Assembly: GCA_024734495.1 (NCBI GenBank)
Contig: JALMQS010000278.1
Span: 496,001-560,000, forward strand
Reading direction: 5' to 3'
Source of the DNA: Forficula auricularia
Lineage: Eukaryota > Arthropoda > Insecta > Dermaptera > Forficulidae
Length of the DNA stretch: 64,000 nt
The notes beneath the pieces are model-generated. The model did not search any database. It had not been told where the DNA came from and saw only the letters and a list, made by a program, of their open reading frames with translations. Shown in pieces: positions 11,748 through 24,572 of the stretch. The position numbers and the translations under genes are program-made. Positions within the stretch are counted from its first letter, which is position 1. Every line of letters begins with the position of its first letter.

Positions 11748-11905
11748 AGGGCTTTCCCGTCATTTACAACCTTCAAACCATCAAAACCCGGGTGCACAAA
11801 CACCCCCTCCACCCTTTCTCTTGATCTATTACTCTTTCTCTTTGGTAATGCTTTATACTAAATTCCTTGTAATCAATCCTCGACAATAGTACGTATTAAA
11901 ATAAA
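11748..11905 (+). pseudogene. LINE 3' terminal fragment
   Basis: Matches the FPATYNLQTFKTRVH end of the local LINE ORF (here FPVIYNLQTIKTRVHKH), then a short 3' UTR. The A-rich end directly precedes the pogo-like element at 11939. Confidence 0.65.
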
Positions 11906-11938
11906 TAATTTCTTTTTGTTTAGACGAAAAATAAAATA

Positions 11939-12568
11939 CAGTGGAACCTCCGTATAGGGCCTTAATCCGTTCCTGATGTTTGGACTTATACCGAAAAGGA
12001 CGTATACCAAAATAACCTTTCCCATAAGAAGTAATGTAAAAATGATTAATCCGTTCTCATGTAAAAAAAACTCCTAAAGATATTATACCTAGATCAATGG
12101 GGCTGTAAAATAATTTAAGCATTGATTAAACCCATAAATATAAAATGAGATTGGAAAATAAAGAGTCCCCCTATAATAGACCTGGTGTTTTTTTTGTCTT
12201 CTGACGTTTTTCGCTAGACTCAGCTGGTTTGACTTATATTAAAAATCTGTCCAAAAAACTTTGTTCTAGTTAATTTGTAAAATAAACTAAATGAAACCTA
12301 ATGATAGATTCTAAATTAACAAATCAAATGGAATAAACTTTGTTTTTGCCTCCTGTTTTGCGGTTATATTTTGTTATATGATATCATTACTTGTATGATG
12401 AGTATTATTAATTTAATTTTACCTCTGAGATAATTATTAATAAAAAATGATGCAGAATTCACACAAAAAATATGTTGTATACCGAACAAAATTGCTCATG
12501 CCCAAACAGGACGTATTCCGAATTGGACGTGTTTCAAAGCAGAAGTACCGTATACCGAGGTTATACTG
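11939..12568. mobile_element. pogo/Tigger-like DNA transposon remnant
   Basis: Left end CAGTGGAACCTCCGTATA and right end (complement) CAGTATAACCTCGGTATACG are imperfect inverted repeats of the CAGTnnAACCTCG type seen in pogo/Tigger elements. TA flanks both ends (11937-11938, 12569-12570). The 630-bp interior has no transposase ORF, so this is a non-autonomous or deleted copy. Subterminal motifs such as ACCGAA and GGACGTAT recur near both ends. Confidence 0.75.
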
Positions 12569-12700
12569 TATTGTTAATTTTTTTGATTAAAATGTATTTC
12601 AGAGGTAAACGAAGGCTGCCTGCCCTGGGGCCTCTCCTCTATCTCCGAGAGCAGGCATAAATGTAAGTCCGTTTTTTTATTTTATCAATTATTATTATTA

Positions 12701-12768
12701 TTTCGATATTCATAGGGATCGCATTTTCCTGGTGCGCCTTCTTGCATTCGAGTGCATTAAAAAAAAAA
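12701..12768 (+). pseudogene. LINE 3' UTR tail with poly-A
   Basis: Resembles, in the opposite orientation, the sequence at 45560-45640: a CATAGGGATC segment, TGGTGCGCCTTCTTGCATTC, TGCATT and then a run of A. It is the 3' terminus of the local LINE family with no coding part left. Confidence 0.65.
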
Positions 12769-14582
12769 GATAATGCAGATTTTAGGACGGCGGAGATGAA
12801 CACTATTAAAAAAGAAGCCTTGTGTTTTCGGAAGTGGAAGGATCGGTGGGCTAAGTGTGTGGAAGTACAAGGGGCCTAATTTGAAGGCAATCCTGCTACG
12901 TAAGTAATATATAGTATTTTTCTCGGCCAAAGGTCGGCTACTTTTTAGACAGTTCTCGTATGAAGCTGGTCCTAAATGATTTCCACTACAATCTACATTT
13001 AAGTTAAGACCATCGCTTTCCAGGAAAAATACTTTAATACTCGCGTAGTCTATCGAAAAATTATTACATATAGTCTGAATATATAACCCGAGGGCATTTG
13101 ATAACTGAAGAGATGTTATATCTTAAAATAGAAATAAGAAAGGAATTTATTTTAATGAAAAATTGTTATAAAAGTTAAGCAAATAGTTCATAGCAATTAA
13201 TTAAGTATAAATATATTTAGCTAATTGAAAAAGCTTTTCTAAAAATAATTAATAAAATTTATGTATTGAAGTTTGTAATGAATTAATTTTCAAATTGTTT
13301 AATCCCATTTTGAAATTGAATATTCTCATTTTGAAAGTGACTCTTCTCAATGCGAAGTTGAACAGGTATACTAATATATCATTTGTCAATACGTTAATCT
13401 CCGTGACTTTTGGAGACTTAATGAAATTTTTCGGGCATCCTCTTTCTAGACTTTTAAATTCTTTATTTTTTGGCACATTAACAATTAAAATTATAGGGTT
13501 AAATTCATATTTGCAATACTAGACTATATCACAAAATTTCAATAATAAAATGTATTGTTGAGACTTTGGGGAATACATTTTTGGGTTGGATTGCCCTAGC
13601 TTAATTTAGAAAATTGTTACAATTGTCTAGTTAATTCATGAAGATAGCCCCAGAAGGATAGGCAAGAGTCAAGAGCTCAGTTGATTGATGCCTACCACTT
13701 ATTTGTAAGTGTTTACTTAACTTTATAAATATTTTGAAAACATATAAGGTATGACAAATATTACGTACACAAAAACATTAAACAGAATAGTTATTTGTTT
13801 TGAATCAGCGTCTTCTTGTTAGCTATCCCACCATGAATCTGAATGAAGCTATATATCTGTGTAAAAAAAAAGATTTTTCTAACAAAACAATTCATCCACC
13901 AGTCCAGAGCTTTCAGCGAGAGCATAAATAACAAATAGTCAATAGGTTGAAGAGCCTGGAGCTTCCTTCGGCTTTCAAGTGAACCACGACACGAGTTGAG
14001 AAAGTTGCCTTGATCAAAGTGTGACCTTTAATTCTCATCGGAAGGTAATCGATTCTATTCTGCTCTTTTCGTGACCGGCAATTAGAAAATGGTCAAAGAC
14101 TAATTTCGCTTAATTAATTACAATAGCGAATCATACAGATAAGGAGATTAATTGTACACCAATCGTTGTAATCTCTTAAATTGAAAATATTTTGAATAAT
14201 TACATCAAAATAGGTAGTAATTATGTAGAAAAGCCTACGCAGGTAGACCTTGACTTAATTCACGGGGTCTGTTTAGTAGAGAACTTAATCCAACGATCTA
14301 AATCAGTTTAATAACTGTTGTTTGAATATAAACATGCTTCCATTGCCAGAAATAATTCCTAACCAAAAATTAATAAAATCCCCTAGGTAAGCTCTTAAGT
14401 CATAGTACACAATCAGAAGGGCTTTGGAACACTAAATGTTCAAAATTTAAATCTTTTTCTTTAAAATATGAGAGTATAATATTGCAATATATATAATAAA
14501 ATGTCTGTCTTACTGCTTGTGGCATGTATGTTATTGGGTTTAGAGAAAGTGGTGTAGGTTTTAGGTGAAACATAATATTAAT
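12769..14582. other. AT-rich spacer, no gene recognised
   Basis: Overlapping 75-codon ORFs on both strands at 13249-13522 lie in strongly AT-rich sequence and carry no motif. 13800-14110 is slightly more GC-balanced and could hold an unrecognised exon or control region. Confidence 0.45.
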
Positions 14583-14838
14583 TAATAAAGTAAAGGGTGT
14601 GTAGTTTCACAGAGAATGAAATAAAACGCAAAGAGGTTTATACAAACTCAATATATTTCGGATTATTAGTCTATCCTCAGGAGTTTACAGGTTAAAAACA
14701 ATTTTTAACCGTTTTTTTAACAGTTTTTAACCTGTAAATTCCTGATGATGAACGAATAATCCGAAATATACTGAGTTTGTATAATTCCTTTTGAGTTTTA
14801 TTTCATTCACCGTGAAACTACACACCCTTTAATTTATT
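14583..14838. repeat. 256-bp foldback with CTGATGA box
   Basis: Arms are inverted copies across almost the whole length: AATAAAGTAAAGGGTGTGTA at the left and its near complement at the right, meeting at a T-rich centre near 14710. The right arm holds CTGATGATG followed by AATCCGAAA; the left arm on its complement holds CTGAGGA followed by AATCCGAAA. These echo hammerhead-type boxes, but stem II is poor. Confidence 0.7.
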
Positions 14839-17800
14839 CATTTATGTTATTGGGGTTGTTTTTTCGCTTTAATGCGACATTTAACCCGAGATTTTTGCGA
14901 ACCATTGCGGAACATATATGACAACAACAATAAATGATAATTTATAATAAATAGAATTTGTGATTTTAATAAAAATAATTTATTTAAAAAAACACCATTT
15001 TTTAAAAATTTAAATCAATTTTCATTATAATTTATTTAATTATATTTTATGTTTGGAATGAACTTCATAATGTATACACAAATCATTAAATAACATGTTG
15101 GGAAAAAAAGTGAACTCACCTAATGCAAAATAAAAATAATAGGAGTAATTAATATATTAGTTCCAAAAGAATATCATAGTTTATAAAAAATATCAGTAAA
15201 TATAAGGAATTCAAGGTTTTTTATGAAAAAGGAAATGATCGTAGTTTATAAGAGTAGTAGCAGAAACAGAAATAATTTCTTTTGAATTTATGAAGGTAAA
15301 AAAGTTTTCAATGTCTATTGGGTATCATAAATTTCATTCGTTACTTTCTCTGATATGCCCGAAGGTAGAAGTAGTATATTAATTAAAATTAAGTAGTCCG
15401 ATTGATAAACGAGTACGTCGTTTGTTAAAATAAATATATAAAGAAATATAGTCGGTCGGAAAATTTCATTATGATTTGGATCCTGATAATGATCATGTGG
15501 ATGTTGGAAATAAAAAAATTTTATGCAAATGATTACAATTAAAAATGGCATTTTTCATAGCTAGAGAGGTACTTAATCACCCTATCCTCCTGAGTAGGAG
15601 CTCGGATGACATTGGTTATTCAAAGACTCGTTCTCTGCTGGGATAATCTCGGGTACTTTACAACCGGGCATTTCCTATTTAATTACCAAAGACCAGCAGC
15701 GGTCGAGTATTCATTTTCGTCAGATTTAATTGAAGTCAAGAGATAATAATTTATCATCGTTTATCTTTATGGTATTTTCATTTCAAACTCTATTTAATAT
15801 ATTTTTAATAACCAAATGTGCCATGTAAGAGAAAAACGCAATTAATTTTCGATGTCTCGGTAAATTTTAAGATTAAGAGAACTTTTTTCTAGTATGAAAT
15901 AAATAAATATCGAGTATACTCAGAAAAAAACAAATATTCCTACTTATAAAAAAAGATCACATAAAATTTGACAAAAAAAATAGTGTAAAATTGATGAGTT
16001 ATTTAAAGGATTCAATCCCCTCCTCTCTATATATCTTCGGTGGTGCTCATCATATTCTTTAAAGAAATAAAAAAATCCTTAGGATAACAAATTTCATTTT
16101 ATTTAATTTCAAGAGAATTGATAAAAGCCATAACATCTATGTATTATCAAAATGAAATAATTAATTTTCTATTATCATGGGCAGTTAAAAAGCTAAAAAA
16201 TGCAGTTACTAAGTAAATTAAGAGGGTAAAATCATGAGCGTTTATCGAGGGGGGGGGGGGAACTCGAAATATCATTTATGTATTTCTCATTAAATTATTT
16301 CGTTACTTCCAAAATTTGTCAATTCTACTAAAAAGTTAGTTGATCTCTAATCGGATTACCGAAATTGAAACCTTGTGGTGGTTAATCAGCAGTCCGACTG
16401 CCCCTCCTAGGAAAACTGCGTCAAAGTGTAAAATGACAATAATATTAAACGACATTTATGAATTTTTTTTATTATGAAAATTGTTTCAATAGTAATGGGT
16501 AAAAACTATCTATAGAATAAACTGGCAGTGTTAGTATAATTTTCTAATAAGAACTTTGCTTGAAAGACTCATTAAAGAAATAAACATGATTCTGGATACT
16601 TGGGTTTTATTTGAAATCATTGTCACAAATGTTGGTTATTTTAACCCCTTTAGTAACTATCTGGAAAAATAAATATGTAATAATAATAACATGTATGAAA
16701 AATATATAAATATAATATAAACTAGTTTTATGCTGCTTTTCTAAAGCATTCACATGATAGAATTCATTTCACAAGCTTAATAATGTAATCTAGAATCATT
16801 ATTGTGTTTTATAGGAGGAGATAGACATCAGTATCATTATCCCGTTAATTTATCAAAAAAAAAATCTAAAATATCTAAAGAAAAGAGATTTTTTTCAACT
16901 TTTCCAACTTGTTCAAATCTCGACGAACTTTGTTTTTAGAATAATTTTTCGATGTTCCTTTCGGGGATTCGTTGCAAGGTCAAAATGTTTCACTTTAGAA
17001 GATTGTTTGTTCTCAAGTGCAGTTCAATATCAATACCCCATTCAAATAGGATCAGCGGTTTGATTTGCGAAAGCCAATCAGGGAGAGACAAAGTAAGAAA
17101 GCCCTTGGTTGTCGAGCGTGTTTCAAGCACGTCCGCTTGTGGTATATTGCACGGGAAATGAGGATCAAGGTATTCCAATTTACACGTTCACTAGACAACA
17201 AGAAAAACAATTTCGCCTTATTAAGATGAACGAGTGACGGCAAACATGACTTGAGCATATTTGCACAAATTAAATCCAACAAATTCCTAAAAGAGATATA
17301 CAACCAATAACATTGATGGTTTTTCGATTTCCTATCATTTATATTTATAAGAAAAAATGGCATAAATTCAAAAAGTATTCAATAACTAAAAGATCAGGTA
17401 TTTCTGATATTAACATATTATTTTAAAATCATATTATTAGAATAAAAAGACTGTGTTTGAGTGATTGAATGATGATTGATGTTCCTCCACTATATGCTTC
17501 ATTTGATTTTGTGATGTTTTTAAAAACCTATCTTATTATTCATTTAGGAGATTGAGCACATAAATATATTATAGGTTCATAAATATATTAAAAAAGAGCA
17601 GCCCTTAAATTAAATGGAACTTAATTAACTCTTGCAGAGAGCCGGCTTTTAAATCTTCAATTAAATTTAAGCAACATTAATGAAATTGGGATGGTTCTAA
17701 TAATCCATGAGCATCTAGTAACTTAGAAAGTCCTCTGGTTATCATAGAATGCTTTCAACACGTCATGGCCGCTGCCGATTAATTTAATTCTAAAAAAAAA

Positions 17801-19218
17801 AAACTGAAGAATTTCAGGTAAAAACATCTTATTATTATTTTATACCAAGACATGATATTGCCATCCTTTTTGAGACCCGTCACCAAGAGTTGTGACACGA
17901 TTAAACCTAGGAAATTGAATTTCTGAATTCTATGTTCAAATTATTGTAATGATTTGTTTAGGTAATTCTTCATGGATATTAAATGAAAAAAATATTAGCT
18001 TAAAAAATGAAAACTATGGACATATGCAGTACTTATTAGTGAATGAATGATAAGATGATAAAATTTTATCCACTTAAATTTTTCTTCAATTTGCATGTAC
18101 CTAATACGTCTTGTTTTTAATTAAACAAATAAAACAATACCTACAATGTTTAGAGCCAGTTCTAATCGTCCAGTCAAATTTCAACCGAAACTCTTCCAAT
18201 TAACGTGAAAATTTTAGGTGCCATCATTCAATTAATTTTTTATCTATATTAAATTAGCAATTCGAATGCAAAGTTGAATTTGCAAAAAAAATGTAGTATG
18301 TTTAAAGTTTCTATTAAATATGCAGAGAAGCTTGAAAGATAAATAGAAAAAATGTAATCCCTATAAGAGAATTTTAATTAAACAATAGCAATGAGGGAGA
18401 GAGAGAGAGGAAAAATGGAGAGAGAGACGTCTTAGCAATGCTATTAATTATTTTCAGTAAATGAATGCACAATTAATAAGCTGGAGGAAAATGTGTTAAG
18501 AATTACAGAGAAATAGTAAATTAAATAGTAATTAAACAAATAAATGATTATAAGACTTAAATATGTAATTAAAATGAATATGCAAATGATGCATCTAGCA
18601 TCTTCATGTGTTTATCGCATATTAGGTGTATAATTATGTACAATTGTACATTGTATAACAGGCTAAAATAAGTGTACCTGGTATGTCAGTGTTGCAGCAA
18701 ATGAGCGATATATAAATAGCAGATTTGATGTTTTAATAGTTGAGTTGTTTATCGATAGAGACAAGCACTTAAATCACACAGAATTAATGAGAAAATATAG
18801 GTAGTTTGAACCGAAACATTTCTTTTAATAAATTATATAATACACAAGATGAAGTAAATGTAAATTATTAGATTTATTTTTTAAATATAAAATTAATAGG
18901 TATTTAAAATAACATTTATATAAATAAGCTTGTGTGTTTACCTTGAGTATTTGAAGAGCTTAACAATCCTAAACATCATCCATTAACAAAAACAGCAACA
19001 AAACAGTGGACTAAACCACGACAAAAGCTAATAATCTCGGACTGGACAAGTAGACACTCTTGAGTATCGAAATGAAATGAATTTGAAATAAATAAAAAAG
19101 CATTGCAAGTGAAAAGAGTACCGTTGTTTTGGATTAGATTAAAAACAACGAAAATAATTATACAGAAAAATTGATTTATCAAATTCTTAGGAAAAATAAG
19201 ACTCTGAAAAAGATATAG
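14839..19218. other. long AT-rich spacer
   Basis: No conserved gene. Items seen: a G-run at about 16250-16261; a GC-richer patch at 17040-17170 with a CCAATCA motif and a donor-like AAAGTAAGA near 17090, open on both strands but without a recognisable domain; a GA-rich stretch at about 18391-18430; and a TATATAAATA at 18709-18718 that would suit a core promoter but has no ORF downstream. Confidence 0.45.
18709..18718 (+). promoter_or_regulatory. possible TATA box
   Basis: TATATAAATA followed by GC. No initiator or downstream coding frame supports it; such strings also arise by chance in AT-rich DNA. Confidence 0.15.
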
Positions 19219-19226
19219 ATATACCC

Positions 19227-19432
19227 GAGGGGTGAACCGCGACCTAATATGCTGTACACTTACTTCCACTTGTACTTCCAAATATTTTCAAGTATTTCCA
19301 AATATTTCCAAGCAATTCCAAATATTTCCAAGTACTTCCAAATATTCCCAAGCACTTTCGAATATTTCCAAGTACTTCCATAATACTTCCAAAGAGGTGT
19401 ACACCTACTTCCAATCGCGGATCACCCTTCGG
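19227..19432. mobile_element. GAGGGG-family MITE, copy 1
   Basis: Left end GAGGGGTGAACCGCGACCTA; right end, on the complement, reads CGAAGGGTGATCCGCGATTG. Identical 8-bp flanks ATATACCC lie at 19219-19226 and 19433-19440. Subterminal TGTACAC and GGTGTACACC blocks are shared with the copies at 39664, 42095 and 62733. Unlike them, the interior of this copy is a minisatellite. No coding capacity. Confidence 0.8.
19262..19395. repeat. minisatellite inside the MITE
   Basis: Tandem variants of a roughly 10-base unit, alternating ACTTCCAAAT and ATTTCCAAGT, repeated about a dozen times with substitutions. The unit resembles the ACTTCCACTT segment next to the end of the other family copies, so it probably expanded from the element itself. 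Confidence 0.75.
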
Positions 19433-19440
19433 ATATACCC

Positions 19441-20859
19441 ATTAATTTATTCCGTTATCTGTTTTGGCGGATTACAGAGTACCTACATAGAAATGAAGTG
19501 CATACCATATATAAAAAATGTGTGTATCTCACAAGATTTTCACTTATCTTTTAAATTTAAATTTCTTTTGACTAATTTTTTTTTCATCAAATAACTATAT
19601 TTATTTGGAATTTGTATATTCGAATTTTATATATTAAATTTAATTTATTTGTTTTATTTTTTTTTTAAATTTTACTTTCATATTCGGGATATGATGTAGT
19701 AGGTATTCTAATATCATGGATGAAAAGTGTTGTTTGTATTTCTTTTTTTACTTTATAGTCAATGGTAATCATGCATGAAAAATGTCTTATTTTTTTCTTT
19801 CATTAGAATATGATCGATGAAAATAACTACAAAGAGCGCGCTAGAATGATCTCTCTTTCTTTAGAGATAAAGTGTATTGCAAGAATGGCAAATACAAGTT
19901 CAAACCTGTTTCAGACGATTAGAGATTAATTTCTTAATTTTTATTATTCTAGGAATGGCCTTTTGCACTCGGACCAAAACGATACTCGTTATAGAGAAAG
20001 AGAATATTCAAATGGTCTTCATTAAAATTCAGACAAAAATGTACAAAAGAAATTACTTGTTGCTGCTCTAACTAGACGTACTGGGTCTTAAAAAAGTTTT
20101 TACTTTTTTCCTATTTCTTTGTATTTTTAATTGTTTTGAGAAATCCACTAAAATTTAGGTTCCAATTAACTTAATATTTTTTTCCAAATAATTGGGACAA
20201 AAAGACAAACTGAGCGGGACACCTGAACCATACTTTTAAACTAGGAGAGTCCCGGTCAAACCGAGAAGTATGGTAAGCCTATTTATAAAGTAAATTGCAT
20301 TTTTTAAACATTTTGCTTTTAACATACAAAATGCATTTTATATTAAACAAACTCTCCATGAAAGTAATATGAGTTACTTACATATAGAAATGCGCAAATA
20401 TTTTTTATTTTGTATTAAATGGTGGTAGTGGGAGCTTGGCAAAAAAAGCTTATAGAAGCCTCGCTGCGTTCAAATGCCCCAATGAGTTATTAAAAATTTT
20501 AAATTAACATACCTACCAACAAATAAAAATAATGCAAAGGAATGTTTCATTTTAAACTTTCATTAGATATATACACATGTATTTTAATTATGTGAATATA
20601 AAATGTCCGAGATTTTATTAAGTGTTTGTATTCAGAAGAGACGAGAGGAAAATTGGAATCACTGCTCATGTGCTCATACTTTTAACAAACAATCATAATA
20701 TGATAAAGTTTATCTTTAATTTAGAAACTCATTCCCAACAAGTTATAAGTGGGTATTTCGCTAAATTTATGTTTTCAGAACATTTTTCATCTAACAATAT
20801 ATTTTTAAGAAACATGTGAATTCTTAAATCGTGTGATTCAGAATCGAATCCCAGTTAAC
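19441..20859. other. AT-rich spacer with a repeat fragment
   Basis: 19735-19800 (minus orientation) is a fragment of the CTTTACCATAC family (TTTACTTTATAGTCAATGG, then ATCATGCATGAAAAATG). The other ORFs have no recognisable content. Confidence 0.5.
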
Positions 20860-21129
20860 ATATAGTAACTGGCCACCGAGCGATGTTCGGTAAATTTTTG
20901 CTCAGTTAATAGTTATATATTAATCCCCGAAACACCCCCTCGCCCCCGGACCCCCACCACTCTTCACCCCGCCCCCTGCACCCCACCCCACACACGCACC
21001 CCCATTCGGCCTCGAACCCCCCACCACTGCACCCATCAAAAATAACTTAGCCGAAGATGAGACCGTGACAGATCGAATGTCCAACACAAAACCCTCCAAA
21101 TCGTTAGAGCCGTTTTCGAGAACCCGACC

Positions 21130-21182
<53 letters not shown>
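20860..21182 (+). repeat. retroelement 3' end with (TA)n tail
   Basis: Starts with AACTGGCCACCGAGCGATG, passes through a C-rich block (20930-21030) and AATCGTTAGAGCCGTTTTCG, and ends in about 25 TA units (21132-21182). The AGCCGTTTTCGAGA phrase before a simple-repeat tail is typical of LINE/SINE 3' ends in arthropods. It appears related in type to 59506-60305. Confidence 0.55.
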
Positions 21183-21184
<2 letters not shown>

Positions 21185-23040
21185 AACTTTGCTCGTTTAA
21201 TATAATAAGATTGATATAAGTGAAAGTAAAAATGAAATTTTAATAGAATATTTTCGTACAGAAACTTGGTTCTTAAATATTATTTATATTTTTTTTTGTG
21301 TTTAAAAAAAAAATAAAACTTTTAATTTTAAATTGTCATTTATTTGCAGACTTTTTTCAAAGTAAATCTTTGCGATATATTGTTAGTAAGAAAGTAATCA
21401 AGCACACATAATTTACTAATTAGAAAATGAATCCAGAATGAGGGAAAGAAACATAGCTCTATAATTTAGTATTTATAAAAATATAATGTGGATACATAAA
21501 AAAAAACGTTTTTACTTAAATAAATTATTTTAAGAATTGACTTTATAAGAGATAATTTATATACAGGCTTAACTACAAGATAAACTGCTATTTTTGGATG
21601 TGCCTAATAAATGATCTACTTTTAAAATAAATAAAAAAAGCAAACAAGATTTTAGTAAAGAAAAGTAATTAATGAGCTGCATTAAGGTTGAATTAGAGAA
21701 GAGAGGGTGGGAGAATATTTTCGAAATTTAATACCGTTGGCTGGATAATAAGAATCCTCAACCCTCTATATAAATATATTTAGATGATGAAAACAACAAG
21801 CAAATAATTTTCATTCTTATACAGGATATTTTATACACTAAAGGGAGAGAAATTAGAAAACTAATAATAATAATTCAAGAAGTAGTTTTAATCAAGAGGT
21901 AGTAAAATAAGTTTAGTGTCCTCACTTCAGTCGTTTATGTTTCGCTTCATTACTGAGGCGTTCAGGACTTTTTGTAGAGAACTTATAAAGGAATAAACAA
22001 ATTGACAAACGTGGTTGTTTGCTATGTCTCTAATTTGACTGCGAAAGAGATTTGAAAAGATTTCACGGAAATGAAGCTTCAAGAGAGATTTTGACCATGT
22101 CGTTAAAATTACCATTGCGAAATAAATTCAAGTGAGATTGTTTTAGAAAGGATCGGTATTTGTTTAATCTAAACTAAGCTTAACAGCGAAAGTACTCCCA
22201 CTAAGAATTAGGTTGCAGAAATTTTGAGGATCTCAGCGCGAGACTATATTAAAAATTACAAGACAAGATTAATAGGATTTTACAAGAATTCTTCAATGGA
22301 ACTATACTGGATGAATTTTTTAATCTAGATTGTTTAAATGGGGAAATAGCTTAATTTTTTTTTTCTACTAATGTTTAAAATATTAAGTTGTCACAAACGG
22401 ATGAATAGAATAGGGATTCTTTAGAACTATGATACCATAAAAAAGGAAAAACGCATAAATATGCCTAGGTTCGAGGGATGGTCTATTTTGGTTACAATTT
22501 TAGGAAATGAAGTAAAACGAGAACTAACTAAAAATGTGATTAAGAAAAAGTTTTAAATGGCTTTGATTTTTAAATTAAATATCTTAATTTTTTTGGTATA
22601 TAAAAATTTTTTTTGATAGAAATATGACATACTTATTATAATGTAGAACATCTAGAGTGCTATTTTTAAAATATGGAAATATACCGAAGAATGATTCTTT
22701 AACACAGGTTGCTGTTATCCAAATGAATGTTGTAGGTGTGTGATGAGTGGGGGTGATTGAACGGGATCGGGACAGGTGAAAGAGCAAAACTTCGTAGGAG
22801 GGAAACTTCAGGTGGCTTTATGCCATCGTACTTCTTCCAAGTATCAAGTAGGAGGAACAAGATTGGAAAAGAAGGCAACAAACTCCTAGACCTCTTGCAT
22901 TTCCAGTAATAACTAAAAACCAAATTAGGATGATTTATTCTGTGCACTAAATTGCAAATTGATAGTAATTCAATTATTTACTCTTAAATTAGAAATCGAC
23001 GTTTTTATTAACTTTTTAAATGAGAAATCAATAATATTTA
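21183..23040. other. AT-rich spacer, no gene seen
   Basis: Minus-strand ORFs at 21927-22115 and 22584-22947 have no recognisable domains. Confidence 0.5.
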
Positions 23041-23943
23041 CGGGGTAATCCAACTTAAATAAAAATAAATAAATAAATAAATAAAGAGACCTTCGGATTT
23101 TTTTTTATTAATCAAATATTTTATTTATTTCATTAATTATTAAAAATAATATCATTTAAATGGCCGCATCTGGACTTTCTGTAGCAGCCGATCTTTTTGA
23201 GGTAATTTTCGATGACTTTTTCTAAAATTCTGGTCGGTAACCAGGCTAACTTGGCAGATATTGGTTTTTAGGTGCTCCTCGGGTCTATTGGTGTAGACAC
23301 GACTCTTAGCGTAGCCCTACAAAAAATTAAGTAAATCGCGTTAAATCGCATGATCTTGAGGGCCAGTTGATGTCACCAAAACGTGAAATAATGCGACCTG
23401 GGAACTTTTTATGCAAAATATCCAACTTTGCACCCGATTAGTGGCACCATTAGTCGCGCCATTTTGTGAAATCACATATTTCACAGCAATATCTTCGATT
23501 TTGGTCCAAAAATAATCGGTTATCATACTCCAATAGCTCTCATCATTGAATATTACATTCCGACCTTCATTCCGGCTCTTCGGCCACACTTTCACTTACA
23601 ATAGCAATATTCTCGGCTTAACGGATACCACGATGATGCACAGGCCTTCTTACCCTATCTATCTCCAAGACTTCCAATTTTTTCACTAAATTTCGAATTT
23701 CCCACTCAGTAGGACGATTAAATTGAACATAATCTTGCCGTAATTTCCGATAAACAGTTCGCACAGAATTGTTATTTCTGTAGAACTATTGAACAATTTT
23801 TTAAGGAGTTGAGCGGTGGTCAAGCTATCGATTTCATAAATATGTTGTTGTCAACGAACATTTGACACTTTGAATATGGGTAATTATTGACAGGTGTCTG
23901 ATTTACAGAGCTGCAAACATAGGAAGCTCGAATTAGATCACCC
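23041..23943 (-). mobile_element. mariner-like element, decayed
   Basis: On the minus strand the element starts GGGTGATCTAATTCGAGC (complement of about 23926-23943) and the other end reads CGGGGTAATCCAACTTAAAT (23041-23060), diverged inverted repeats. TA lies at both edges (23039-23040, 23944-23945). The roughly 900-bp interior holds a broken transposase gene on the minus strand. Confidence 0.7.
23158..23870 (-). pseudogene. mariner-like transposase pseudogene
   Basis: Read on the minus strand, fragments in several frames follow the order of a mariner-type transposase. First comes an N-terminal helix-turn-helix part (VRTVYRKLRQDYVQFNRPTE, then IRNLVKKLE and PVHHRGIR), then the catalytic region with NDESYWSMITDYFW, KIEDI and QNGAT (23341-23595), then a C-terminal part with GYAKSRVYTNRPEEHLKTNI. 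The QQDGAT box of active relatives reads QNGAT here, so the second catalytic aspartate is replaced, and a 12-bp repeat gives GATNGATN after it. The WGY tryptophan of the LWGYAKSRVY motif is a stop. The gene is inactive. Confidence 0.8.
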
Positions 23944-23945
23944 TA

Positions 23946-24149
23946 TATATTGGGCATCGTCTGCTTATTGGGATCCGGTGGTTTCAGTATGTCAAAGGCG
24001 TTGGCAATAATAGCTATGTACCTATTGCCTAACTATACTATATGTAGGCTGTAAGTCTGTCTATTTATTACTAATTGGGATTATAGTATTCTGCCTCCTA
24101 TGATTAAATCAATTATAAATTTTGTCAAGTCCTAAAGTCCTACAGCTGT
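23946..24149. other. spacer, nothing recognised
   Basis: Short interval without supported features. Confidence 0.4.
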
Positions 24150-24539
24150 ACAAAATTTTATTTAGTTCTCACAAGCAGAGATTAGCTGAGGTGATGAGGT
24201 CATACCATCCTTGTTAAGGTTTTGACCAGGTTTCCTTAACAACTTATGGCAAATGCCGGATGGCTAATGCGTCGCTTGCTCCTGGTATCGGGTTTTTGCG
24301 CGTAATTTTTAAATTACTTTTTGTCTTTTGATGGAAATCTATGGTCATGTTATTTGTTAATGAGCATACATTTCTATTTTTTTTTCTTTTTCTTTTTTTT
24401 TTTTACTTGTTTATTAATTGTTAAATTTGTAATTAATTTGTATTGATGTTTGTTAATGTATTGTAGCTAGATTGTATTGATGTTTGGAGGACCTAGCCAC
24501 CGAGGACTTGTGCCTCTAAGCAGGTCGAGGAATAAAGAT

Positions 24540-24570
<31 letters not shown>

Positions 24571-24572
24571 TA
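24150..24572 (+). mobile_element. LINE 3' end with (TTTA)n tail
   Basis: Moderately GC-balanced sequence with CTTATGGCAAATGCCGGATG near 24243 and GAGGACTTGTGCCTCTAAGC near 24502. It leads to GGTCGAGGAATAAAG and a run of about eight TTTA units (24539-24572). A short conserved-looking 3' UTR, an AATAAA and a simple-repeat tail suggest a non-LTR element truncated to its 3' end. No ORF remains, so the clade is open. Confidence 0.55.

Noticed and set aside
13249..13522. paired 75-codon ORFs on opposite strands
   Set aside because: Very AT-rich, no motif; coincidence of two open strands over the same bases.
19262..19395. CRISPR-like array
   Set aside because: Units are about 10 bases, imperfect and directly adjacent without unique spacers; it is a minisatellite in a MITE in eukaryotic DNA.
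21132..21182. replication origin or DNA-unwinding element
   Set aside because: A plain (TA)n run at the end of a retroelement-like 3' end explains it.
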